Below, piece after piece: positions 32,244 through 40,253 of a stretch of DNA of 42,822 bases. The DNA is from Asticcacaulis sp. (lineage in GTDB: Bacteria; Pseudomonadota; Alphaproteobacteria; Caulobacterales; Caulobacteraceae). A program made the translations under genes and the position numbers. A model generated the notes under the pieces. It did not search any database. It saw nothing but the letters and a program-made list of their open reading frames with translations, and was not told the DNA's origin. Each line of letters begins with the position of its first letter. Within the stretch, counting starts at the first letter, position 1. The stretch covers positions 1 through 42,822 of the forward strand of contig NZ_JAIXSV010000080.1 in assembly GCF_027484505.1 (NCBI RefSeq), given 5' to 3'.

Positions 32244-35027
32244 ATGTCTGTTTCGCAAAAGACGCTGCTGGCGGGGGTCGCCTGCGGCGTTCTCAGCCTG
32301 TCGCTTATCCACGCCGCGCCGGCCCTGGCGCAAACCCCGGCCTTGACGCAAACCGAAGACGCCGCCAAGGAATCGCCCGCCGCCGACACCGAAGAGGTCG
32401 TTGTGCGTGGCTTCCGCAAGTCGCTGGGTCAGGCCCGCGCCCTGAAGCGCAATTCGGATATCGTCTCCGACGTCATCGTCGCCGAGGATATGGCCAAATT
32501 CCCCGATCTGAACCTGGCGGAATCGCTGCAACGTCTGCCCGGCGTCGCCATCAACCGCGAAGGCGGCGAAGGCCGTCGGGTGTCCCTGCGCGGTCTGGGG
32601 CCGGACTTCACCCGCGTGCAGCTCAACGGTATGGAAGTGCTGGGCAATGTCGATTCGCCGATGGATTCGCGCGGTCAGACCTCGCGCGACCGCGCCTTCG
32701 ACTTCAACCTGTTCGCCTCCGACCTGTTCAACAAGGTTGATGTGAAGAAGTCCTTCTCGGCCGAGCAGGACGAAGGCGGCATGGCCGGCACGGTCGGCCT
32801 CTATACGGCCAAGCCGTTCGACTACAAGCCGGGCCTGAAGGGCGCCTTCTCGCTGCAGGGCGGCACCAACTCCAACACCGAAGACTTCCAGAAGCGCGGC
32901 GCCGCCATGCTGTCGTACAATCACGACGGCAAGTTCGGGGCCCTGATCTCGGTCGCCTATGGCGAGCGTCAGACGCAGGAGCAGGGCTATAACACCTATG
33001 GCGCGGGCAATCAGAAAGCGCTGGCCGCCAATGTCAGCAAGCTGAGTGCTGCTGATCAGGCACTGGCCACCGCCGGCCTGCTGGTCTTCCAGCGCGGTAA
33101 CCGCCTGTCGGTGTGGGGTTCGGACCAGACGCGCCTTGGCATCACTACGGCACTGCAATGGCGTCCGGTGGAAAGCCTGACCCTGACGCTCGATGCGCTG
33201 CACGGTGAATTCACCAACAAGCGTGACGAACTGCATCTGGCCACCCGCGCCAGCGTCGGTTCGACCGTCCTCGGCACGGCCATGACCCATTCGGGCATCC
33301 CGGCCTCGGCGCAGAAGGCCCCCAGCCTGAATTCGATCCAGTACGATCCGTACTATAGCGTCCTCTATGCCGACGTCGATAACACGGTCTTCGCCACCGA
33401 AACCCGCCGTCAGAAGGCCGAAAACACCTTCGATCAGGTGGTCCTGACCGCCAACTGGCAGGTTTCAGATTCGCTGAACCTGAACGGCCATATCGGCAAG
33501 GAAAAGTCCACCTACGACCTGCCTTATTCGGACAAGTTCTATATGGAAGCCTTTGGCGGCCTGATCACCGACTACACGCAGGACGCCTTCTACGGCCGTA
33601 ATACCTATAAGTGGGACACGACCGACCCGAACAACTACCGCGCCCACGAAATCGACTTTTTCAGCAGCTATCAGACGACCGAGCTGGAAAACGCCGAACT
33701 CAACGCCGTCTATGCCTATAGCGACAACCTGACCTTCAAGGGCGGCCTGTCCTATCGCAGCTTCGCCAATTCGGGCCGTCAGTACACCAATGACGACCTG
33801 CTGAAAGCCGAGTGGGAAAACGGCACCTGGGGCACGCGCCCGGACGACAAGGTCAACAGCTATTACAAGCTGTTCACCGGCCATAAGGATCAGTCGTGGG
33901 TCATCGCCGACTTTGACAAGGCTCTCAACTATTACGGCGTGACGCGCACCGTGAACTGGGTGCGCAATGCCGATTACAGCGTCACCGAAGACACCAACGC
34001 GGCCTATGCCCAGATCGATTTCAAGAGCACGCTGGGTGGCCGCCCGGTACGCGGCAATGTTGGTCTGCGCGGTTATGAGACCGAGCTGACTTCCGAAGGC
34101 TTTATGAGCGTCAACGGCACGACGAAGCCGGTGACGACGTCCAAGACCTATTCGGGCACCCTGCCGGCCTTCAACCTTGTGGTTGAGGCGTCCGACAATG
34201 TGCAGGTACGTCTGGCAGCGTCGCAGAATCTCAACCGTCCGTCGCTCACGGCCTATGCCATGAACGGCACGGTCAGCAATGACACCACCACCAACACCAT
34301 AACCGTCTCAACCGGTAACCCCAACCTCGAACCCTATACGTCGGACGAATACGATCTCGGCGTCGAATGGTATTTCGGTCGCGTCGGCATGGTCACCGGC
34401 GGTGTCTTCCATAAGGACATCGACAATCTGGTGGTGTCCAAGAAGGTCACCAATGTCTCCTACGCCTCGACCGGCCTGCCGGAAGGTCTGAGCACCGGGG
34501 TGACGGCCAACAGCACGGTCAACGAATATACGCGTCCGATCAACCTCAACAACGTCAAGCTGACGGGCTTTGAGCTGAGCGGTCAGACGGATTTTGTCTT
34601 CCTGCCCGCACCGTTCAACAATCTGGGCATGGTCGCCAATGTCACCTTCATCGACACCACGACGATCAATTCGGTGCAGGGCGTCGATGTAAAGGGGCCG
34701 CTGTGGGGCGTGTCGGACGTCAACCATAACCTGACGATCTACTATGAAACCGCCAAGTGGGGCGCGCGCGTCTCTGAAAACTTCCGCTCGGACTATCCGA
34801 TCGACGGCGGCGGTTTTGCCTCGACCACCTATGTGGACGCTGCGGCCTTCTGGCAGGTGACGTCCAGCCTGCGCCTGACGCTGGACGGTATCAACCTGAC
34901 CGACGAGAAGGAAATCCAGTACAACAGCTTCTGGCCGGGCGGTAATGCCGCACGCGGTGCCAAGCGTCTGTGGAACACCACGACGTCGGGCCGCACGGTG
35001 TTTGTCGGCCTGAACTGGCAGTTCTGA
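32244..35027 (+). CDS. TonB-dependent receptor next to PI-PLC gene
   Basis: An outer-membrane receptor of 927 residues. Signal peptide ending in PALAQ (about residues 1-30), then TEEVVVRGFRKSLGQARALKRNSD. Plug domain landmarks: DLNLAESLQRLPGVAINREGGEGRRVSLRGLGPDF-type block, VQLNGMEVLG and KSFSAEQDEGGMAGTVGLYTAKPFD. The barrel ends with RTVFVGLNWQF, a typical C-terminal aromatic. GGGAG lies 7 nt before the ATG. A strong terminator follows. Its neighbour is a divergent secreted PI-PLC-like enzyme, so uptake of the released product is a reasonable inference. The VVVRGFRKSL style is the one common in Caulobacterales carbohydrate receptors. Confidence 0.94.
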   Translation: MSVSQKTLLAGVACGVLSLSLIHAAPALAQTPALTQTEDAAKESPAADTEEVVVRGFRKSLGQARALKRNSDIVSDVIVAEDMAKFPDLNLAESLQRLPGVAINREGGEGRRVSLRGLGPDFTRVQLNGMEVLGNVDSPMDSRGQTSRDRAFDFNLFASDLFNKVDVKKSFSAEQDEGGMAGTVGLYTAKPFDYKPGLKGAFSLQGGTNSNTEDFQKRGAAMLSYNHDGKFGALISVAYGERQTQEQGYNTYGAGNQKALAANVSKLSAADQALATAGLLVFQRGNRLSVWGSDQTRLGITTALQWRPVESLTLTLDALHGEFTNKRDELHLATRASVGSTVLGTAMTHSGIPASAQKAPSLNSIQYDPYYSVLYADVDNTVFATETRRQKAENTFDQVVLTANWQVSDSLNLNGHIGKEKSTYDLPYSDKFYMEAFGGLITDYTQDAFYGRNTYKWDTTDPNNYRAHEIDFFSSYQTTELENAELNAVYAYSDNLTFKGGLSYRSFANSGRQYTNDDLLKAEWENGTWGTRPDDKVNSYYKLFTGHKDQSWVIADFDKALNYYGVTRTVNWVRNADYSVTEDTNAAYAQIDFKSTLGGRPVRGNVGLRGYETELTSEGFMSVNGTTKPVTTSKTYSGTLPAFNLVVEASDNVQVRLAASQNLNRPSLTAYAMNGTVSNDTTTNTITVSTGNPNLEPYTSDEYDLGVEWYFGRVGMVTGGVFHKDIDNLVVSKKVTNVSYASTGLPEGLSTGVTANSTVNEYTRPINLNNVKLTGFELSGQTDFVFLPAPFNNLGMVANVTFIDTTTINSVQGVDVKGPLWGVSDVNHNLTIYYETAKWGARVSENFRSDYPIDGGGFASTTYVDAAAFWQVTSSLRLTLDGINLTDEKEIQYNSFWPGGNAARGAKRLWNTTTSGRTVFVGLNWQF

Positions 35028-35048
35028 TCCGACTTTCGGGTCTGAATG

Positions 35049-35081
35049 AAAACCCCGGAGCGAAAGCTCCGGGGTTTTTTT
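35049..35081. terminator. Bidirectional intrinsic terminator
   Basis: A perfect stem AACCCCGGAG / CTCCGGGGTT with loop CGAAAG, followed by seven T on the plus strand and GGTTTTCATT on the minus strand. Serves the convergent TonB receptor and GGDEF-EAL genes. Confidence 0.9.
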
Positions 35082-35090
35082 ATGCCTCTT

Positions 35091-37064
35091 TCACGCCGCC
35101 GTTTCGCTGAGCTTATCCGCGCCCAAAATGTCGCTCAGGCGCTGCGGACGGCCCAGCAGATAGCCCTGAAGCTGATCCACCCCCAGCGTGCGCAACATGT
35201 CGCGTTGTTCAGCCGTTTCCACCCCTTCGGCGACGATGGTCAGGCCGAAGGCGCGGGCGATCAGTATGGTGCTTTCGATGATCACACGGCTTTGACCACT
35301 CAGATCGGCGACGAAAGACTGGTCGATCTTTATGCCGCTGACATTGAGGTGACGCAGGCGCGACAGCGACGAATAGCCTGTGCCGAAATCGTCGATATGG
35401 ATGTGTACGCCCAGCGCCTTGAGGTGCTTGATGGTGTGGGTGACCTGCTCGATATGGCCGTCATCGAAGACGCTTTCGGTTACTTCGATTTCCAGGCAGG
35501 CAGGCGAAAGACCCGTGCGCGACAGGATCGACACCAGATGCAGGGCGAAGGTGTCGAGCGTCAGTTGCTTGACCGAGACATTGACGGCCACCTTGGCCGT
35601 CACGCCCTGATGGCGCCAGTACATCGCGTCGGTGCAGGCGCGCTCCAGCACCCAGTTGCCCAGCGCAACGATGCGGTCGGTATCTTCGGCCAGACGGATG
35701 AACTCGTCCGGGCGGATGGTCCCCAGCTCCGGATGGTCCCAGCGACACAGAGCCTCATAGGACAGAAGCGCGCCGGTGCGGGCGCAGACGATCGGTTGAT
35801 AGGCGACGTAAAGGGCGTCGCTGCCGATGGCCTCGCTGAGGGCGCGGCTTAGGTTGAAGCGGCGGCGTAGGCTTTCGGCAAAGGTTTCGTCAAAGGCGAG
35901 CGTCCGCCCGCGTCCGCTGCGCTTGACCTCGGTAGTGGCCAGATCGGCGGCGTGGACGATGTCCGAAAAGGTCTTGTCGTGGTCGGGATGGCAGGCCCAG
36001 CCGATACTGACGCCCAGTTTGAGATCGGTGCCTTCGATGTTCAGCGGGATATCGACGGCACGCGATACGGCCTCAGACACCGCATCGACCAGCGCATTGA
36101 CATCGCCGGTGACGGGACAGGCCAGAACAAACTCATCGCCGCCCCAGCGGGCCAGACGGGCCTGCGGCGGGGCCACGGACTCGATCTGCTGGGCGATGGC
36201 GGTCAGCACCTTATCGCCGGCCTCGTGGCTCAGGGCGTCATTGACCTGCTTGAAACGGTCGAGATCGAGGAAGAAGACGACGGTACGAGTCTTGGGTTCG
36301 GCCTCGATCCGCTTCTGGTGCCAGTCGAACAGGCCGTAGCGGTTGAACAGGCCGGTCAGTTTGTCGGTATGGGCCAGCCGCGCCAGCCGCTCGGTGCGTT
36401 CGCTGACCTTGGCCTCCAGCACCTGATTGACCTCGCTGAGCTGTTTGATCAGGCTGAGATTGCGGTCTTCGAGGGTGAGATTGCGCACCAGAAGACGATG
36501 ATTGCCACGCAGCGTCACCAGCATGACGCCGCAGAAGATCAGGCCCAGACAGCCCAGGGTGCGATGCGTATCGTCGTGGGTCAGGAGGGTCAGGGAGGCG
36601 GGCAGCAGCAGCAGGCCAATATAGACGCTGCCGGCGCGTGCAAAGCTGGAGGTAACGCCCGTGGCCCCGCCCGCCAGTGCCGACAGGATGATCAGGATGG
36701 CATACTGCGCTTCGACAGACGCGGTTTCAGGGTGTTTGGCAAACAGATAGACGGCAAGAGCTGACCACAGGCTGCCGGAGACCAGCAGGCCCGCCGCGTA
36801 ACTGGCCTTCCAGAACTGATAATCGCTCTTACGCCGCCAGTTGCGCTTGTCCTGATGAAAGCGCGCCCATGAGCCGCCGCGGATCAGGATGACCGTCACG
36901 TGTACCACCACCCAGCCGGACAACAGGGGATGGTTCGCTATCTCGAGCAGGAAGCTGGCCCCGACTACGCAGGCCAGATTGACCAGCAGCATCGGCCCAA
37001 GGGTGCGATAGGCCTGACGCAGCAGGTGCGGGTGATACGAAACAGGATGAAACAGGGTCGGCAT
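35091..37064 (-). CDS. Membrane GGDEF-EAL protein (cyclic di-GMP turnover)
   Basis: A 657-residue inner-membrane protein. The N-terminus has about six hydrophobic segments (residues 20-195) without a named sensor domain that I recognise, then a short coiled coil (LEDRNLSLIKQLSEVNQVLEA). The GGDEF domain has the intact motif GGDEF at 308-312 plus FFLDLDRFKQVNDALSHEAGD. The inhibitory I-site RxxD is absent (sequence QARLARW just before). The EAL domain has Glu437-Ala-Leu439 in SYEALCRWDHPELG, NVSVKQL, EVTESVF, HIDDFGTGYSSLSRL, KIDQSF and AEGVETAEQ, so the phosphodiesterase site looks complete. Both activities are possible; many such proteins act mainly as phosphodiesterases. A TTG two codons upstream of the chosen ATG is a minor alternative. 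Confidence 0.94.
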   Translation of the reverse strand: MPTLFHPVSYHPHLLRQAYRTLGPMLLVNLACVVGASFLLEIANHPLLSGWVVVHVTVILIRGGSWARFHQDKRNWRRKSDYQFWKASYAAGLLVSGSLWSALAVYLFAKHPETASVEAQYAILIILSALAGGATGVTSSFARAGSVYIGLLLLPASLTLLTHDDTHRTLGCLGLIFCGVMLVTLRGNHRLLVRNLTLEDRNLSLIKQLSEVNQVLEAKVSERTERLARLAHTDKLTGLFNRYGLFDWHQKRIEAEPKTRTVVFFLDLDRFKQVNDALSHEAGDKVLTAIAQQIESVAPPQARLARWGGDEFVLACPVTGDVNALVDAVSEAVSRAVDIPLNIEGTDLKLGVSIGWACHPDHDKTFSDIVHAADLATTEVKRSGRGRTLAFDETFAESLRRRFNLSRALSEAIGSDALYVAYQPIVCARTGALLSYEALCRWDHPELGTIRPDEFIRLAEDTDRIVALGNWVLERACTDAMYWRHQGVTAKVAVNVSVKQLTLDTFALHLVSILSRTGLSPACLEIEVTESVFDDGHIEQVTHTIKHLKALGVHIHIDDFGTGYSSLSRLRHLNVSGIKIDQSFVADLSGQSRVIIESTILIARAFGLTIVAEGVETAEQRDMLRTLGVDQLQGYLLGRPQRLSDILGADKLSETAA

Positions 37065-37152
37065 GGGCAATCGGATCGCAGGGAACTTAGCCCATTGATA
37101 ACATTGTCATGTTAACGAACCGAGAAGATGGCTCTGCCCCTGTCGTGAAAAC

Positions 37153-37353
37153 CTACGACCCGGCCTTGATCGCCATGCTGAGGATCAGGATGCCGATGGC
37201 GATGATCTGGGTACGCACGCGCCATTCCATCGCCTTGTTGAGCTTTGCGCCCGCTTCCTTGCCGTTTTGCGCAAAGGCGAACATGCCCATGATAAAGGTC
37301 GCCAGCACGACCAGCAGCGACAGGCCGATAGCAATATTGACGATGATATCCAT
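37153..37353 (-). CDS. Small twin-transmembrane HIG1-like protein
   Basis: A 66-residue inner-membrane protein with two hydrophobic helices (about residues 4-26 and 45-63) joined by a polar loop (QNGKEAGAKLNKAMEWRVRTQ). This matches the alphaproteobacterial twin-transmembrane/HIG1-type family. HIG1 proteins in mitochondria support respiratory complexes; the bacterial role is not settled. The start at 37353 has GGAAAG 8 nt upstream; longer in-frame readings run through the terminator of the fasciclin gene. It follows that gene on the same strand but is separated by a terminator. Confidence 0.8.
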   Translation of the reverse strand: MDIIVNIAIGLSLLVVLATFIMGMFAFAQNGKEAGAKLNKAMEWRVRTQIIAIGILILSMAIKAGS

Positions 37354-37377
37354 AGCGTGATCTTTCCGGGCGGACGG

Positions 37378-37410
37378 TAAAAGAGGCCCGGAAGGGGGAC
37401 CGGGCCTCTT
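37378..37410 (-). terminator. Intrinsic terminator of the fasciclin gene
   Basis: On the minus strand AAGAGGCCCGG pairs with CCGGGCCTCTT (11 bp), followed by TTTACC. It lies 14 nt beyond the fasciclin stop codon and upstream of the small membrane protein gene. Confidence 0.85.
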
Positions 37411-37423
37411 TAAGCGGTACAGA

Positions 37424-37972
37424 TTATTTCGGCAGAACGACCTTGTCGATGACGTGAATGACGCCATTCTTCTGATACAGGTCGGTGGTGGTGACGGTGG
37501 CGACGCCGCCCGATTCATCGGTTAGCAGCACCTTGCCGCCCGACAGCGAGGCGACCAGCGTATCGCCGCTGACGGTGGTGATCGTGTATTTGCCATTGTG
37601 GGCATTGATGGCGGCGATCAGGTCGGCGGCCTTCACCTTACCGGCGACGACGTGATAGGTCAGAACCTTGGTCAGCTTGGCCTTGTTTTCCGGCTTCAGC
37701 AGCGTCGGCACCGTGCCCTGCGGCAGGGCGTCAAAGGCGGCATTGGTCGGGGCGAACACCGTGAAGGGGCCCGGACCGGACAATGTACCCACGAGGTCGG
37801 CGGCCTTAACCGCAGCGACCAGCGTGCTGAAGTTCGGGTTGCCGGCGGCGGTTTCAACGATGGTGGTGGTGGGCTTCATGGCATTGTCGCCGGCCAGAGC
37901 GGCGGCCGGCAGGGTGAGGCTGGTGGCCAGCACAGCGATCGTCAGCTTATGCAAAAGATTGCGCTTAATCAT
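37424..37972 (-). CDS. Secreted fasciclin-domain (FAS1) protein
   Basis: A 182-residue exported protein with a signal peptide (LTIAVLATSLTLPAAALAGDN). One FAS1 domain follows with its two conserved boxes: H1 GPGPFTVFAPTNAAFDALP and the YHV(V) motif in LTYHVVAGK, then VIHVIDKVVLP at the C-terminus. FAS1 proteins are cell-surface or periplasmic adhesion modules. It is a single-gene unit with its own terminator. Confidence 0.94.
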   Translation of the reverse strand: MIKRNLLHKLTIAVLATSLTLPAAALAGDNAMKPTTTIVETAAGNPNFSTLVAAVKAADLVGTLSGPGPFTVFAPTNAAFDALPQGTVPTLLKPENKAKLTKVLTYHVVAGKVKAADLIAAINAHNGKYTITTVSGDTLVASLSGGKVLLTDESGGVATVTTTDLYQKNGVIHVIDKVVLPK

Positions 37973-38073
37973 GGGTTTAGTCTCCGTCTGTTGGGGGATG
38001 CCGAACGTGGCGATAAACTCGAAATCAGAAGCGCTTCTGAATACCTATACGGCGGGTGGCGGCGTTTAGATTA

Positions 38074-38194
38074 TACCAAGGGTCATTGAAAATGACTCTT
38101 GGTATTCCATTCGAGAATTTCTCATGTCATTGACACATATGAGAAATTCTCGTTTCTTCAACGGCCGGATGCGGCCAGCATCTTAGGCCGTTGG
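38074..38194 (+). repeat. Three-hairpin extragenic repeat, copy A
   Basis: Three consecutive hairpins. H1 is at 38074-38106 (ATACCAAGGGTCATT / AATGACTCTTGGTAT). H2 is at 38113-38153 (CGAGAATTTCTCAT arms). H3 is at 38160-38194 (CAACGGCC / GGCCGTTG with inner stem GATGC/GCATC). The same three hairpins in the same internal order occur in reverse orientation at 40134-40253. It ends 13 bp from the DCC-protein stop codon, filling most of a 234-bp gap. The outer stem of H3 could also help terminate that gene. Confidence 0.85.
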
Positions 38195-38206
38195 TATTTG
38201 ACAGCG

Positions 38207-38653
38207 CTACGGCTTACGCATGGGTCTGGCCCCCAAAGCGCGGGCGAGGCGCGACAGGACAGGGCGCACGGGCAGGAAGGCGCGGTAGGCGCGCTCAAGC
38301 CACCAAGCCACGCCGGGCAGGCGAGCCAGCCGTGCCAGCCAGCGCCAGCCGGGCACCTGCGACCAGATGGCGATAAAGGCCTGTGCCCCTGATACCAGAG
38401 TGCCATCGGGCTGACGCACATGCAGGCGGTTCAGGGCGGCCTCGCGCGGCAGATCGGGTTCTGGTGTCACCGCGCTGTCGGCCACATCGACAAAGCGCAG
38501 GGCGTCTCCGGCGCGTACCGAATAGTAGCGGATTTCGGTGGAACAAAGGGCGCAGGACCCGTCGAAATAGACGGTCAGGCCCTCACGGCAGACCGTGCCG
38601 CAGGCGGCGATTTCAGGGTCGGGTGTTTCGGATTCATCGGGCGTATGGGTCAT
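38207..38653 (-). CDS. DCC-family thiol-disulfide oxidoreductase-like protein (DUF393)
   Basis: A 148-residue protein with the family motif VYFDGSCALCSTEIRYY (Cys34-x-x-Cys37, DGxCxxC). Downstream it has LRFVDVADSAV, NRLHVRQPDGTLVSGAQAFIAIW, and a C-terminal amphipathic/hydrophobic part (WLARLARLPGVAWWLERAYRAF). DUF393 proteins are predicted thiol-disulfide oxidoreductases of unknown substrate. A second cysteine pair (Cys18 and Cys22, ACGTVC) just before the domain is an unusual addition. The ATG at 38653 has AAAGG very close (3 nt); a GTG five codons earlier at 38668 is an alternative. It follows the PHP gene by 36 nt on the same strand, so they likely form an operon. Confidence 0.85.
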   Translation of the reverse strand: MTHTPDESETPDPEIAACGTVCREGLTVYFDGSCALCSTEIRYYSVRAGDALRFVDVADSAVTPEPDLPREAALNRLHVRQPDGTLVSGAQAFIAIWSQVPGWRWLARLARLPGVAWWLERAYRAFLPVRPVLSRLARALGARPMRKP

Positions 38654-38689
38654 GCGCCTTTTACGCACGAGACCGCTATTTAGACGGGT

Positions 38690-40060
38690 TCATCGCACCT
38701 TGATATAGACCGGGCTGCCATAGACCCACAGGTCCGGCCACGGGTTTTCGCCAAGCGGATCGGGCATGGGCTCGGCCTCATCGGTCGCCGTGCCGCGTAG
38801 ACGCAGATAGGCGTCGGTGGTGGCAGTAAAAGCCCAGTTGAGGGTGATGATCTCGCCATCGCGCGTCCAGTCGGCGGGTGTGAAGGTCTTCACCACCTGC
38901 GTCGTCGCATTGCGCTCAGCCAGCTGTCCGGTCACCTCACCCATGATCAGGTCCACGCGCCTCAGTTCCGGGTGGTCGCCGTGGGCGTTCGGCCCGGCGG
39001 GATCGCGCAGGCGCACCGACACCTGCACCGTTTCGCCTTTCTTGACTGTCGTCGTGTCGCCCAGATTGGCGCCAGCGACGTCCATATCCAGTTCGCTGAC
39101 CAGATCGCCGGTGGCCACAAAGACGCGGCCTTTGCGCAGGCCATCCAGAATATCCGCCGGGTCCTTGCGCGCCTTGACCCAGGTCTTGGCGTACTGACCG
39201 GGCCAGAAGTCCTCGCCGCCATCGGCGACATTGCGGTGCGAGTCCGAGGTGGCGGTGACGACGAAGTGGCGGCCTTCGCCCAGCAGCGCGTCCCACACGC
39301 CGCCGAGGCGCGCCGTCATGGCATCAAACCCGCCATAGGTCGGTGACTGCTCGTAATAGCCGCGCTTGCGCAGGGTGTCGGGCGTCGCCCCGCTCTTGAG
39401 ACTGGCGCCCTGATGGCCCGGCGCGCCTTCCATGCCGATGGCGACGTCGGGGGCGGTGTCCATCCAGCGGCGCAGGGATTGCGGCGTATGGCGGCCATAA
39501 CCGTCGGGCGATTTCGCGCCGCGCGACGGGTGGTTGGCGATGACGAGCGGTTGGGGGTTCAGCCCCTGCATCTCAGCCAGCGCGGCGATCATGCGCGCCG
39601 GGTCGTCACGGGCCGGGTCGCGGGTTTCATGGGCGTCATAGCTGCGCTCCAGATGACGCAGGGTCTCGGCCTCGTGCGGGTCGATGGCCATGATCAGGCT
39701 GGAATGGTCGCCGCCCGGTGTATTGAGTTCCAGGCCGAAAAACTGGATCAGGTCGGGCACCGCCTGACGCGCCTGCAAAAACTCCGGATAGGCCTGTTCG
39801 TAACGCAGTTTCGACAGGCCTTCGCCGCCGTGGTCGATCAGCACGACCCAGTTCAGGCCGTACTGTTGGGCGCGGCGGGCGTTTTCGGGCAGGGTGTAGA
39901 TGCCGTCCTTGCCCAGCACATAGGTGCCGTCTTCGGCGCGCTTGCCCGAAAAGCGACTATGGACATGGTGATCCCCGGCCAGCCAGGTTCGTGCCTCTTC
40001 GGCATGCGCGTGGCCGGTGAGAGCCACCAGTGCAGTGAAGGCAAAACAGGAAAAGCGCAT
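38690..40060 (-). CDS. Secreted CehA/McbA-type PHP-domain metallohydrolase
   Basis: A 456-residue exported protein (signal peptide FAFTALVALTGHAHA). PHP metal-binding motifs: AGDHHVHSRFSG (Asp30, His32, His34), VVLIDHGGEG, FFGLELNTPGGDHSS, NHPSRG and TATSDSHRN. The C-terminal third (TTTVKKGETVQVSVRLRDPAGP onward) is beta-rich, as in CehA-type proteins that cleave carbamate or phosphoester bonds. Substrate cannot be named. Its Shine-Dalgarno (GGGAG, 8 nt from the ATG) lies in the 3' arm of a hairpin with a T-run, so translation may depend on RNA folding. It is likely co-transcribed with the DCC gene, and the pair is bracketed by inverted three-hairpin repeats. Confidence 0.86.
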   Translation of the reverse strand: MRFSCFAFTALVALTGHAHAEEARTWLAGDHHVHSRFSGKRAEDGTYVLGKDGIYTLPENARRAQQYGLNWVVLIDHGGEGLSKLRYEQAYPEFLQARQAVPDLIQFFGLELNTPGGDHSSLIMAIDPHEAETLRHLERSYDAHETRDPARDDPARMIAALAEMQGLNPQPLVIANHPSRGAKSPDGYGRHTPQSLRRWMDTAPDVAIGMEGAPGHQGASLKSGATPDTLRKRGYYEQSPTYGGFDAMTARLGGVWDALLGEGRHFVVTATSDSHRNVADGGEDFWPGQYAKTWVKARKDPADILDGLRKGRVFVATGDLVSELDMDVAGANLGDTTTVKKGETVQVSVRLRDPAGPNAHGDHPELRRVDLIMGEVTGQLAERNATTQVVKTFTPADWTRDGEIITLNWAFTATTDAYLRLRGTATDEAEPMPDPLGENPWPDLWVYGSPVYIKVR

Positions 40061-40061
40061 G

Positions 40062-40088
40062 AAAAAAGCTCCCGGAAACGGGAGCTTC
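40062..40088 (-). terminator. Terminator-like hairpin covering the PHP gene's Shine-Dalgarno
   Basis: On the minus strand AAGCTCCCG pairs with CGGGAGCTT around loop TTTC, followed by TTTTC and then the ATG. It could terminate gntR transcripts or act as an on/off element for the PHP gene, because GGGAG is within the 3' arm. Confidence 0.7.
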
Positions 40089-40133
40089 TTACCGTTCGAG
40101 TGTGACGGTTTTGCTGCGCTGGGGGTTCATACT

Positions 40134-40253
40134 AACGGCCGAAGAGGCTGACCGCCTCCGGCCGTTGAAAACTCGAGAGGGTCTCATATGTGTCAGAGAC
40201 ATGAGACAGTCTCGAAAGGCATACCAAGTGTCATTTTCAATGACCCTTGGTAT
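40134..40253 (-). repeat. Three-hairpin extragenic repeat, copy B (inverted relative to copy A)
   Basis: H3' at 40134-40166 (AACGGCC / GGCCGTT, inner stem GAGGC/GCCTC), H2' at 40174-40214 and H1' at 40221-40253 (ATACCAAGTGTCATT / AATGACCCTTGGTAT). Read on the minus strand the order is H1-H2-H3, as in copy A. Inner-stem bases differ between copies but stay paired. H1' touches the gntR stop codon and may serve as its terminator. Confidence 0.85.

Noticed and set aside
32244-32257. Searching the third TonB receptor's upstream region for the TCAAAAT palindrome
   Set aside because: No copy was found there, so the motif is not a general receptor operator in this window.
32196-33290. Minus-strand open frame of 364 codons
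   Set aside because: Antisense to the start of the third TonB receptor, whose signal peptide and plug are clear.
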